A DNA stretch of 64,000 bases from Sphingosinicella humi (GTDB lineage: Bacteria > Pseudomonadota > Alphaproteobacteria > Sphingomonadales > Sphingomonadaceae): positions 2,279,501-2,343,500 of the forward strand of contig NZ_QFFF01000001.1 in NCBI RefSeq assembly GCF_003129465.1. The letters are read 5' to 3'. A model generated the notes under the pieces. That model was given only the letters and a program-made list of their open reading frames with translations, did not search any database and was not told where the DNA came from. Position numbers and translations under genes: made by a program. This document shows, piece after piece, positions 27,152 through 35,633 of this stretch (position 1 is the first letter of the stretch; each line of letters opens with the position of its first letter).

Positions 27152-27367
27152 GTGGTCTATCTATTCATGGGCATGTTGCTGCTCACCGTCGCCGCCATTG
27201 CCGGCGCCCATTTCGGGCTGATGTGGTTGTTCAGGGAAGACGGCGAAGCGAGCGACCGACCGGTACTCCGCCCAGCCTCACGTGACGCGGGAATCTGGCG
27301 TGCCTTCGTGCTGTGGCGGCGGGGTAAACCGCCCCTGATCGCCGACCGAGCCAACCCCAAGCGCTAG
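27152..27367 (+). CDS. Small single-pass membrane protein following the secretion genes
   Basis: 71 residues from a GTG five bases after GGGAGG; a later ATG at 27167 is possible. It has one hydrophobic helix (about 4-28, FMGMLLLTVAAIAGAHFGLM) and then a basic, proline-containing cytoplasmic-type tail ending NPKR. The family is not recognised. It begins 18 bp after the HlyD gene on the same strand, so it is likely the third gene of the secretion operon and could be an accessory subunit. It ends 16 bp before the convergent glycosyltransferase operon. Confidence 0.55.
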   Translation: MVYLFMGMLLLTVAAIAGAHFGLMWLFREDGEASDRPVLRPASRDAGIWRAFVLWRRGKPPLIADRANPKR

Positions 27368-27383
27368 GGAGCGGAAGAAAGGC

Positions 27384-28832
27384 TCAGTCGGGATAGGCGT
27401 GATCTGCAAGAGCGCCTTGACGCGGCTCTCGGGCGCTGGCGCGGTCGGCGGCCCTCATCATTCGGCGGTCTAGCCGTCTCCATTGGGCATATTGTTCCAT
27501 CCACATATCGGCAGGGCGCGGCGGGCCGTAATAGGCGCCGGCAGCCTCGATCGCCTTGACCAGCCTTGCCTGGCGGACCTGCCCCGACGGCAGGATCGCA
27601 CCGTCGGCGGCCATGGCGGCCAACAGCCGCGATCCCCAGCCTTCTGCCAGCAGACGACGAATATGATCCCCGCGGCATCGCTCCGAACCGGGCTCGTCGA
27701 GCATGATGCCGATCGGGCGATGGCCGTAACGAAAGCGGGCGCATCTCGGGCGAAGGGTGTCCAGCACCTCCGCGGCGGCGTCGACTCCCTCCCGCAGATC
27801 GATCGTGATCTCGCTCTTCACCCCCGGTGCGGCGAGGCCCTTGGTGAACTCGCGCCAGGCGGCGAACGAACCCAGCTCCTCCGCAACGCCTCGAAGATAC
27901 CAGTAACGGTTGAGCGCGGAGTAAAGCATCAGATAAGCAGACCTCAGGCCGCGCCGCTCAAGCGGGCCGAGGAGCCGGGCGATGAGCGTGGCCGGCCCGT
28001 CGCCACGGTGCTTAGCCATAAACAGGCCGCGGTCGGCCAGCCGCTGCAGACGGCGCGAGCGCATGCGGAACTGCCACGCTTTCAATCTGATCTTAATATG
28101 TGGATGTTTCCGCCCCATTCGTATGTCCGACCGGCCCTCCTCGAAGGCTCGCCGAAACGACCCTTCAAGCGACATGGTCAAATGCTCGTGATGATAACCA
28201 AGAGCGCCGGGCGCAAAGGCGAAGCGCACGCCTCTGCGCATCAGACGCACGCCGAGCTCATAATCCTCCCGCGCGTAGCGGAATTGCGCGTCCAGGCCCC
28301 CGATGCTGCGCCACAGCTCGGCGGATATTGAGAGATTGCCGGTCAGCAGGTCGCGATAGCTGAACCGGTGTCCAGGTCTTGCGATCTCCTCGAAATGCTT
28401 GGTCCACCAATGGCGAACGCGCAGTCGGAACAGGCTTTTCGAGGCGTAGGGATAGGGAGGGTAGGGCCCAATGACGACGTTCTCGGACTCGCCCTGATGG
28501 GCCTCTACATGAGCGGCCACAAACTCAGGCTCCGGCAGGACGTCGTCGTCGAGGAATATCAGCAATTGCCCCTGTGCCGCCGCGGCGCCGATGTTACGAC
28601 CCTCGGCGGGGCCGACGCCATCTGCCTCAAGCACCCTCAGGAGAAAGTCGGGACGATAGGAGGCCAGCATCTCCAACGTGTCGTCGACGCACCCGTCGGC
28701 GACTACGACGACTTCGAACGACTGCTGCGCGAAGTCCTGCCTGCCGAGCGCATCGAGCACACGCTGCAGCAGCGCGCAGCGATTATGGCTCGGGATGATG
28801 ATGCTGATCCCGGCAGTCGCGTCACTGGCCAT
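27384..28832 (-). CDS. Glycosyltransferase family 2 with C-terminal extension
   Basis: 482 residues. GT-A domain at about 8-240: SIIIPSHNRCALLQRVLDAL at the front, the metal-binding FLDDDVLPEPEF, and an acceptor-side YAREDYELGVRLMRRG. After a basic helical middle, a ~130-residue C-terminal tail of unknown fold follows. It is the last gene of the seven-gene operon that starts with the ABC permease, and overlaps the preceding gene by 11 bp. It transfers one sugar of the ABC-exported glycan; donor and acceptor cannot be predicted. No signal or membrane helix, so cytoplasmic or membrane-peripheral. Confidence 0.88.
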   Translation of the reverse strand: MASDATAGISIIIPSHNRCALLQRVLDALGRQDFAQQSFEVVVVADGCVDDTLEMLASYRPDFLLRVLEADGVGPAEGRNIGAAAAQGQLLIFLDDDVLPEPEFVAAHVEAHQGESENVVIGPYPPYPYASKSLFRLRVRHWWTKHFEEIARPGHRFSYRDLLTGNLSISAELWRSIGGLDAQFRYAREDYELGVRLMRRGVRFAFAPGALGYHHEHLTMSLEGSFRRAFEEGRSDIRMGRKHPHIKIRLKAWQFRMRSRRLQRLADRGLFMAKHRGDGPATLIARLLGPLERRGLRSAYLMLYSALNRYWYLRGVAEELGSFAAWREFTKGLAAPGVKSEITIDLREGVDAAAEVLDTLRPRCARFRYGHRPIGIMLDEPGSERCRGDHIRRLLAEGWGSRLLAAMAADGAILPSGQVRQARLVKAIEAAGAYYGPPRPADMWMEQYAQWRRLDRRMMRAADRASAREPRQGALADHAYPD

Positions 28833-29994
28833 GGGCCGCTCTCCGCCGGGCGCGCATGTACAATAGGGGGCCGGCTATCCCGCCACGAAGCTGGGCAAGC
28901 TGCATGCGCGCAGCCGTGGCGCCCGGCCGCCTCAGCAGCGAGCGCGCGAGGGCGCGAATCTGGCGGCGCGTCCATTTCGCGACATGCACTCCCGCCGCCC
29001 AGTTCCCTTCGAAGAGCATTGCCTTGGTGAGAATGGCGAAGGCCGCAGCTTCGTAACCGTAAACCTGCCGCTCGAGCTCGGTCATCGTGCGCCTGTGCCG
29101 GTGCCAGTTCAGCGCCTCCGGGTCGTAGGCAATGCGATAGCCGGCAGCGAGGATCCTCCGGAAAAGGTCGGAATCTCCGCCCGCCATAGTCGGCGTTCCC
29201 GCATCGAGTGCTTCGTCGAAGGGGCCGACCAGCTCGACGACCGACCTGCGGAGCGCCATGTTGACTCCGGCGCCCACATGCCAGGCGAGAAAAGGGTCCA
29301 GGCTCCCCGCATCGTGGGTGACGCGCTTGAAGCCGCGAACGAACCCGCCGAACCGTTGAAAGGTGATCTGGGCATCGGTCTCGAGTTCCAGGGCCATGGT
29401 GAGCCCCGTCGACGCCAGCACGAGCGGATCCGAGAAGTTCCTGAGAAGGTTGCGCAGCCAAAGCGGATCAGGGGCCGCATCATCATCGGTGAACGCGACG
29501 ATTTCGTGCTTCGCCTCCCGCAAGGCGCGATTCCTCGCCACATCCAGTCCGGGGCGGTCCTCGCGGACATAAGTGACGCGGCCGACCCGCTCGACAAGCT
29601 GACGGGTCGCGTCGCTGGTCGGAGCGTTGTCGATGACCAGTATCTCCTGGTCATCGTCCGGCATGTCGAGCAAGGCCGCGAGGCAGCGCTCCAGATCGTC
29701 GACCCGGTCACGGGTGCAGACCGCAACCGTGGCGGCGAGGCCGGTCGCAGCCGGCGGCGGAGGCTGAGACAGGCCCAATTCGCGTTGCAACCAGGCTTCC
29801 CAGAAGCCGGAATCGGCCGCCTCCAGCAAGCGTTCGCGAAGGTCGTCCGCTTCGAGCCCCCGCAGGGTCAGCAGCGCCTGACCGCACGGGCGGCCATCGA
29901 GTCGCAACAGGACGAGCGCCCCATCACAGGCGCCGTTTCCTTCCAACCCTTCCGGCAGCCTCGAAAAGTCCAGGTCCAGGACAGCGTGCGGCAT
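28822..29994 (-). CDS. Glycosyltransferase family 2
   Basis: 390 residues from the ATG at 29994, preceded by AGGAAGGGAAAC. An extra ~85-residue N-terminal domain (MPHAVLDLDFSRLPEGLEGN, then a segment on sugar-like acidic strands) comes before the GT-A domain. That domain opens with TVAVCTRDRVDDLERCLAAL and has FTDDDAAPDPLWL and GGDSDLFRRILAAGY. It resembles the GT2 proteins annotated as rhamnosyl- or galactosyltransferase-like, but no specificity can be assigned. It is in the ABC-export operon, between two other GT2 genes. Confidence 0.87.
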   Translation of the reverse strand: MPHAVLDLDFSRLPEGLEGNGACDGALVLLRLDGRPCGQALLTLRGLEADDLRERLLEAADSGFWEAWLQRELGLSQPPPPAATGLAATVAVCTRDRVDDLERCLAALLDMPDDDQEILVIDNAPTSDATRQLVERVGRVTYVREDRPGLDVARNRALREAKHEIVAFTDDDAAPDPLWLRNLLRNFSDPLVLASTGLTMALELETDAQITFQRFGGFVRGFKRVTHDAGSLDPFLAWHVGAGVNMALRRSVVELVGPFDEALDAGTPTMAGGDSDLFRRILAAGYRIAYDPEALNWHRHRRTMTELERQVYGYEAAAFAILTKAMLFEGNWAAGVHVAKWTRRQIRALARSLLRRPGATAARMQLAQLRGGIAGPLLYMRARRRAAHGQ

Positions 29995-30037
29995 TCGTTT
30001 CCCTTCCTGGCTTCGGCAGTTCCGCGTGACATGTGTT

Positions 30038-31042
30038 TCAGGTGGGGGCGCTCTCCCGCCGCCGGATCCAGCGTGCCAGCCGCCTGGTGCAAGCCTTGAC
30101 CATGAGCGATCCAAGGAATGGCGCGTGCCGCAGGACCTCAGAGCGGCTGCAGCGGCTCGCTTCCCGCAATTGAGCCAAGGCCGCCTGGAATTCATCCCTC
30201 CGCAGAAGCAGCGGAATGCGGTTCGTGATGGCATCCTCGGCCCAGAAACGGAGCGATTTCGCGCGCACGGGGCTCAGCTCGGGGGGCAGGTAGGTCTGGG
30301 TGATCTCCACCGCCCGGCGAGCGTCGCGCAGATTTTCGCCGGTCCTGATCCGGGTGGCTGTGCTGGAGGATTGATGGACGCGGTAAAGGGCGAGCGGTTC
30401 CACCTCGTGCCACATCCCGTAATGAGCGGCGATCCGGACCCACATTTCCCAATCCTCTGACCAAGACAGCCGGGGATCGAACGTGCCGATAGTCTCATAT
30501 ACTTTACGGCGAACCGCAATGGACGGCGTCTGGATCAGCTGACGCTCGGCGATGCGTTCCAACCAATGATCGAGGGGGCCGCTCTCCTGCCGTTCCGGCT
30601 CCGAAATCCAGACCTGCTGTCCCTTCTCGTCGATATAGATCTGCCGACAGAAAGCCGCGCCGATATCGTCGCCGGCTTCGAAGCCGCGCAGGAGCTTGTC
30701 GTAAAAGCCGGGACGTACGGCATCATCGCCGTGGAGAAGATGTATCAGGTGACCCCGTGAACGCTCGAGGCAGGTCCGGAAATTCGCGACATGGCCGCCA
30801 TTGGCCGGCCTTCGGTGGAAGGAGACGCGGCCCGCTCCGAACTCCCGGACCACCGCCTCCGGATTATCGCTGGTCGAGCAATCGTCCACGACCTCGATCT
30901 GCATGACGCCCGGACCCGGATCCTGGGCCAGCACGCTTGCAAGGGTGTCCTGCAGATATTGCGCGCAATTGTAGGTCGGGATCATCACCGACCAGAGCGG
31001 ACGGGGGCCGTCCGGCACCGACGGCAACAGGGGCCAACCCAT
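30038..31042 (-). CDS. Glycosyltransferase family 2 (paralogue of the next gene upstream)
   Basis: About 334 residues from the ATG at 31042. The GT-A domain starts WSVMIPTYNCAQYLQDTLAS, with LLHGDDAVRPGFYDKL as metal region and SEDWEMWVRIAAHYGMWHE toward the acceptor site. It is clearly paralogous to the neighbouring 31053-32057 product: both share WSVMIPxYN, VMQIEVVDD, and EDWEMWVRIAAHY. The longer frame to 31198 overlaps that neighbour and has an arginine-rich, non-protein-like N-terminus, so it was trimmed. It adds a sugar in the ABC-exported glycan. Confidence 0.87.
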   Translation of the reverse strand: MGWPLLPSVPDGPRPLWSVMIPTYNCAQYLQDTLASVLAQDPGPGVMQIEVVDDCSTSDNPEAVVREFGAGRVSFHRRPANGGHVANFRTCLERSRGHLIHLLHGDDAVRPGFYDKLLRGFEAGDDIGAAFCRQIYIDEKGQQVWISEPERQESGPLDHWLERIAERQLIQTPSIAVRRKVYETIGTFDPRLSWSEDWEMWVRIAAHYGMWHEVEPLALYRVHQSSSTATRIRTGENLRDARRAVEITQTYLPPELSPVRAKSLRFWAEDAITNRIPLLLRRDEFQAALAQLREASRCSRSEVLRHAPFLGSLMVKACTRRLARWIRRRESAPT

Positions 31043-31052
31043 GCTCGCAGCC

Positions 31053-32057
31053 TTAGCCAATGTTCGCCCAAGCCACGGCTCGTCCGGCGGCCCTTGCCGC
31101 CCCGAGCCGCACGATGCGTGCCACGGCGCGAAGGATCGTTGCCGAGCGGCTGCACATAAGCGCTTGCCAAAGCTGGACCCCGGCAGCCTTGTATTCACGA
31201 TGTTCGATCATTTGCCACGCCCAGTAGACGGCCCAATTGGCCCAGTTCTCCAAGGCACGGCGATTGGCCGCTAGCGCCGCCTCATCGTTCAAATAGGTTC
31301 GTGCCATGTGGGTGGCGGCGCGGACGTCGCGGATGTTCTGACCATTCTTGATGGATCGCTTCGTGAGCGATTCAGCATTGTCGGTGTAATAGGCGAGAAC
31401 CTCAGGCTCGTAGGCGACCGGATAATGTGCCGCGATCCGGACCCACATCTCCCAGTCCTCCCCGCAGCTGACCAACCGCGTGTCGAACCCGCCCAACCGT
31501 TCATAGACGGAGCGGCGCACCGCCATGGACGGTGGCTGCAGCCGCAATTCGGCCGCGATGCGGGGCAGCCATCGTTCGAGGATGCCGCTCTCCTCCCGCT
31601 CCAGGCTTGAGACCCGCAGCATATGGTCGTCCGGGTCGACGATCGCATGACGACAGAAGGCCGCCCCGATCTCGCTATAGGTGTCGAAGAGCCGAGCCAT
31701 CCTCACATAAAAAGCCTCGGCGACGCGATCGTCGGCGTGGAGGATGTGAACGACATGTCCCCGGGCGCGCTCGATGCATGTATTGAAGTTGCGACTGTGT
31801 CCCACATTGAATGGCTGACGGTAGAATTCGACGCGTCCGCGGCCGATCTCGGCGACGACCTCCTGCGGGTCGTCACTCGACCCGTCGTCCACCACCTCGA
31901 TCTGCATGACCTCCCGCCCCAGTCCGCACTCGAGGACGCTGGCGAGGCTCCTGCGAAGCTCGGCACGCGCATTGTAAACGGGGATCATCACCGACCAGTA
32001 GGGGCGCGGGAGGTCGGGATGCGGCTCTATCCGGCTTCTTCGGATCGGCGATTCCAT
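31053..32057 (-). CDS. Glycosyltransferase family 2 (paralogue of the next gene downstream)
   Basis: 334 residues. GT-A domain with YWSVMIPVYNARAELRRSLA, ILHADDRVAEAFYVRM and GEDWEMWVRIAAHYPVAYEP; the C-terminal ~80 residues are helical. Its ATG overlaps the stop of the GT4 gene (ATGA), so translation is coupled. Together with the 30038-31042 product it looks like an old tandem duplication, perhaps adding two similar residues or linkages to the same glycan. Confidence 0.87.
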   Translation of the reverse strand: MESPIRRSRIEPHPDLPRPYWSVMIPVYNARAELRRSLASVLECGLGREVMQIEVVDDGSSDDPQEVVAEIGRGRVEFYRQPFNVGHSRNFNTCIERARGHVVHILHADDRVAEAFYVRMARLFDTYSEIGAAFCRHAIVDPDDHMLRVSSLEREESGILERWLPRIAAELRLQPPSMAVRRSVYERLGGFDTRLVSCGEDWEMWVRIAAHYPVAYEPEVLAYYTDNAESLTKRSIKNGQNIRDVRAATHMARTYLNDEAALAANRRALENWANWAVYWAWQMIEHREYKAAGVQLWQALMCSRSATILRAVARIVRLGAARAAGRAVAWANIG

Positions 32058-33394
32058 CAGCGGCCGTCCCCGTTCAGCAGCGTCTCTCGCAACTGCCTGC
32101 CCACATGCTCCAGGGAAAATGCCTCCTCTGCGCGCATTCTGGCTGCGGCAGCGAGCCGTTTGCGTCGATCGCGATCGTCGATCAGGCTCCCGAGCAGAGC
32201 GGCAAAGGTAGGCGCGACTCCGGTAGGGGCGACCAATCCGCCATCCGACTCGCTCCGGAAGATGGCCGGGACGCCCGATGCCGCGGCGGCCACGACGGGA
32301 AGCCCGCAGGCCATGGCTTCGACCGGCGCGACGGCAAATCCCTCAAGCCGCGACGGAAAGGCATAAATGTCTCCGGCGGCCAGGAAGCGCCGTATAGCCT
32401 CCCTGTCCGTGACGTAATCCTTCCTCCACGAGATCGTCGGGTCCGATGCCTCGTCGATCATGCGTTGGAATTCGGATGCATCCTCGCCGGTGCCCATCAG
32501 CATCAGCCTAAGGTCCTGGTCCGGCCGGCTGCGCCGCACCTCCGCCCAGGCGGCCAACAAGATGTCGAGGCCCTTGTCGTGAATGGCGATCCTTCCATGC
32601 CAAACGACGAGGCACGTCTCAGGGCCGATCTCCAGCTCCGCGCGCAATTGCGTTCGGTCGCGGCCGTGCCACTGCCGCACGTCCACCGGGTTGAATATCT
32701 GAGTCACCCGGACGCCGCGGCCATAGCGCCGGCGCACGCGATCGATTTCCTCGCTGGCGGCGATGATGAGGCCGTCCGCCCGGCGCACGAGAGGCGCTTT
32801 CCAGGCGCGGCTGAGAAGGTTGGGTTCGGTGCTGCTTCCCTGGAACGTCGCGAAGACAGGAAGTCCAAGCCGTTTCCCCATCACGACGGTCGTGTCGAAA
32901 CGGAAATATTCATATTCCTGGCTGAGGAGTGCCCGGCATCGATGGAGTCTCAGCTCGTTCGCGAGACTGCGCCAGGGCGTGCTTGCGTGCGAAGCCGCCG
33001 ATCCGGCGAGCCTCGCCGGCACGCTCTTCAGTCCGCCTAAGCCCTGCATGCCCATCAGCTGCCGATAATCGGGGACGTAGGGCCGAAGCTTCAGATAGCG
33101 GGGCGGAGCCGGGAGCACGGCGATCACATTCCCGCTGGGGGCATGAAGGTAGCGGCGGGGGGAGGGGACCTGTCCCGAAAACAGGATCAAGACCGTCCTG
33201 ACCCCTTCGAGGGCGAGGGCGTCCATATAGCCGAGCATCCAACCGCCAGGACCCTCGTGGCAAAAGCGTTCGAGCGGAAGGTGGATCGTCGAAAGGAAGT
33301 CGTCCCACAATTCGCCCCCTGCCGCCAGGAGTGCGATGGAAGGCTCCGAAAGCTCCGCGAACGACTCCATGGCCAGAGCCGGTCGGAACTTCAT
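32057..33394 (-). CDS. Glycosyltransferase family 4
   Basis: About 445 residues from the ATG at 33394 (two bases after the Wzt stop; a Met eight codons later is an alternative). GT-B fold: an N-terminal acceptor domain with GGWMLGYMDALALEGVRTVL, and a C-terminal nucleotide-sugar domain with VVWHGRIAIHDKGLDILLAA and the retaining-GT4 E-x7-E motif in SRLEGFAVAPVEAMACGLPV. Donor unknown. It is the third gene of the ABC-export operon. Confidence 0.9.
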   Translation of the reverse strand: MKFRPALAMESFAELSEPSIALLAAGGELWDDFLSTIHLPLERFCHEGPGGWMLGYMDALALEGVRTVLILFSGQVPSPRRYLHAPSGNVIAVLPAPPRYLKLRPYVPDYRQLMGMQGLGGLKSVPARLAGSAASHASTPWRSLANELRLHRCRALLSQEYEYFRFDTTVVMGKRLGLPVFATFQGSSTEPNLLSRAWKAPLVRRADGLIIAASEEIDRVRRRYGRGVRVTQIFNPVDVRQWHGRDRTQLRAELEIGPETCLVVWHGRIAIHDKGLDILLAAWAEVRRSRPDQDLRLMLMGTGEDASEFQRMIDEASDPTISWRKDYVTDREAIRRFLAAGDIYAFPSRLEGFAVAPVEAMACGLPVVAAAASGVPAIFRSESDGGLVAPTGVAPTFAALLGSLIDDRDRRKRLAAAARMRAEEAFSLEHVGRQLRETLLNGDGR

Positions 33395-33395
33395 T

Positions 33396-34682
33396 TCAGC
33401 CAAGCCTGTCGCTGACCTGGCGCGGCTGGTCCCCGGCCGACCGAACGCTTTCCATCGCCCATTTGACGGGCGGATTGAGGAGGCCCTTCCCGGAGCTGGA
33501 ACCGATGACTCTGAGGGGATAGGCCTCCGCATGATAGTCATAGCTGTACTCCCACTCCGCGGCGTACAGGCCCACGGTGACGAGGTATTCGCCGCCGATG
33601 AGGTCCACTCGGTCGATCACCAGCCGAATGGTCGCAGCATCGCTCAACTCGCCCAGATCGAGGCCGCCTATCTGCGTGTTCGTGTCCAGGACGGGGGTAC
33701 CGTCGGACAGGAGGATGGCGACGCTGGCCAGCGCACCCCGAACCGGCCGCTTGGGTTCGATGCCGAGCTCGACGATCAGCGGGTTTCCGGCAAAAAGAGT
33801 GCTGGTCGTTCGGCCGTGCCCGTCGAAAAAGGTCACCGAGGTAATCTCCGCCTCGTAGGAGCCGAATCGATTGACGCCCATCCGGAGCGACCGGCCCTCG
33901 GCTATCGGGCGATCGGCAGTGTCCTCGACCGGCTCGCTCGGGTATCCGGACAGGGCGGACGTTTCGTACAGGGCCAGCGTCTCGTCGGGCGGCCCATGCG
34001 CTATCAGGCGCCCTTGCCGCAAATAGAGCACCTCGTCGCACAAGGCGCGGATCTGCGACGCTTCGTGGGAGACGAGGAAGATCGTGCAGCCCGAAGCCTT
34101 GATCTCGGCGATGCGCGCCAGGCACTTGCGCTGGAAGGCAAGGTCTCCGACAGCAAGGGCCTCGTCGACCAGCAGGATTTCCGGATCGACATGGACGGCG
34201 ACCGCAAAGGCCAAGCGCATCCGCATGCCGGTGCTGTAGGTGCGGATGGGATTGTCTATGAACGACTCGAGCTCGGCAAAGGTGACAATCGAGTCGAACC
34301 TGGCTTCCACCTCCGAGCGGAGCATGCCGGCGATCACGCCCGCAACGAATATATTCTCGCGTCCGGTAAGGTCGTCGGTGAGGCCCGTGCCGAGATCGAG
34401 CAGGGCGCCGACCCGGCCGCCCACCGTTACCTGACCCTCGTCGGGCTTGCCGACGCCGCCGATAAGGCGAAGGAGGGTCGATTTTCCGGCGCCGTTCTTG
34501 CCGACCACTCCGACACAACGCCCCCGATGGACGGTGAAGTTGATGTCCCTCAGGCCCCAGAACCGCTCGACCCGGGAGCTTCCCCATCCCCTGAGAACCG
34601 CTTCCTTGAGCGTCGTCGGCCGATCTCCGACGCGGCGGCGGAACTCCTTGCCGAGGCCCTGAACGATGATCGACCCGCGCAT
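33396..34682 (-). CDS. Polysaccharide ABC exporter ATPase with C-terminal Wzt-type domain
   Basis: 428 residues from the ATG at 34682, which overlaps the permease stop (ATGA). The nucleotide-binding domain (about 1-245) has Walker A GKNGAGKST at 61-69, signature region YSTGMRMRLAFAVAV, Walker B ILLVDEALAVGD and switch His in LVSHEAS. The C-terminal ~170 residues (starting near FGSYEAEITSVTFFDG) are the beta-sandwich Wzt_C domain, which binds the modified end of the glycan in O9a-type systems. This suggests the exported polymer carries a terminal mark. The partner permease is directly upstream. Confidence 0.93.
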   Translation of the reverse strand: MRGSIIVQGLGKEFRRRVGDRPTTLKEAVLRGWGSSRVERFWGLRDINFTVHRGRCVGVVGKNGAGKSTLLRLIGGVGKPDEGQVTVGGRVGALLDLGTGLTDDLTGRENIFVAGVIAGMLRSEVEARFDSIVTFAELESFIDNPIRTYSTGMRMRLAFAVAVHVDPEILLVDEALAVGDLAFQRKCLARIAEIKASGCTIFLVSHEASQIRALCDEVLYLRQGRLIAHGPPDETLALYETSALSGYPSEPVEDTADRPIAEGRSLRMGVNRFGSYEAEITSVTFFDGHGRTTSTLFAGNPLIVELGIEPKRPVRGALASVAILLSDGTPVLDTNTQIGGLDLGELSDAATIRLVIDRVDLIGGEYLVTVGLYAAEWEYSYDYHAEAYPLRVIGSSSGKGLLNPPVKWAMESVRSAGDQPRQVSDRLG

Positions 34683-35443
34683 CACAGCTCCTCGACGAAG
34701 CGTGCGCTCGAGCTGTTGAACACGCTCAGCCCCAGGACGAGCAGGACGGCCGACGTCGAGGACAGCAAAAACATCGATGTGGGATCCGGCCAGCGATGGT
34801 CGATCAGGATATCGCGATACGCGCCGAGCAACCATGCCATTGGGTTGGCATCATAAACCAGCTTGATCGTTTCCGGTATGTTGTCCGGACGATAGAAGAT
34901 CGGCGTGACATAGAATCCGAGCATCACCAGGATGCCGATCATGTGCTGGGTATCTCGAAACCGCACATGGGTGGCCGCGATAATGTAGGCCAGGCCGAGC
35001 GTCAGGAAGAATTGCAGGACGATCAGCAGCGGAAAGGCGAGGAGCGGCGAACCGGGAAAGCCCGTCTCGGCGAAGGTGAAGACGAACAGGATCGGCAGAG
35101 CCAGAAGAAAATGGATGCCGCTGCTGGTTACGGTCAGCATGGGCAAGGCGAGGACCGGGAAGCCCGGACGCCTGATGAGCTCCGCATTTCCGGTTACGGC
35201 GAGCGCCGCGCTTGTGAGCGCCCCGCTGAACCAGCTCCACACCAGCACACCCGTGAACAGGAAAGCCGTGTAATTGGGGATGTTGAGCGGAATGACCCGA
35301 TTGAAGAGAAACGAGAAGATCAGCAGCTGACTGATCGGTTTTACAAGTGACCACCCAATTCCAAGCCAGGACCTCTTATAGCGTATCTTGAGGTCTCGGC
35401 TCACGAGCTCCCGAACGAGGTCCCTGAAATGGGCTAGGCGCAA
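34682..35443 (-). CDS. Polysaccharide ABC exporter permease (Wzm-like)
   Basis: 253 residues with six hydrophobic helices and the ABC-2 exporter pattern: an N-terminal amphipathic helix (LVRELVSRDLKIRYKRSWLG), then QLLIFSFLFNRVIP, and a C-terminal GFYVTPIFYRPDNIP and NPMAWLLGAYRDILI. It forms the channel for undecaprenyl-linked polysaccharide flipping, powered by the adjacent ATPase. First gene of the leftward seven-gene operon. The 150-190 bp upstream gap, shared with the divergent epimerase-family gene, should hold its promoter. Confidence 0.93.
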   Translation of the reverse strand: MRLAHFRDLVRELVSRDLKIRYKRSWLGIGWSLVKPISQLLIFSFLFNRVIPLNIPNYTAFLFTGVLVWSWFSGALTSAALAVTGNAELIRRPGFPVLALPMLTVTSSGIHFLLALPILFVFTFAETGFPGSPLLAFPLLIVLQFFLTLGLAYIIAATHVRFRDTQHMIGILVMLGFYVTPIFYRPDNIPETIKLVYDANPMAWLLGAYRDILIDHRWPDPTSMFLLSSTSAVLLVLGLSVFNSSSARFVEEL

Positions 35444-35633
35444 AGGCGTTACCTCAATGAAGCTTTAGCCGAAACTAAAGAGCGGCTTCAGTTCGCCTTG
35501 TAATCTAACGGGCCGCCGTCCGGCAATCGTCTGAAGAATCGACGGACACTAATTCTTGTTATTCCCTTAAAGCTCATCTGAAGGCATAAAGGGCGTGCGC
35601 GAGCTGTGGGGCTCCCCTTCGGAAGGCAAGCAT

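Noticed and set aside
28832-30234. Upstream extensions of several glycosyltransferase frames (for example to 30234, 31198 and 33541)
   Set aside because: They run through the coding sequence of the neighbouring gene and show Arg/Gly/Pro-rich content. The internal ATG starts have ribosome sites or overlap the preceding stop as in the rest of the operon.
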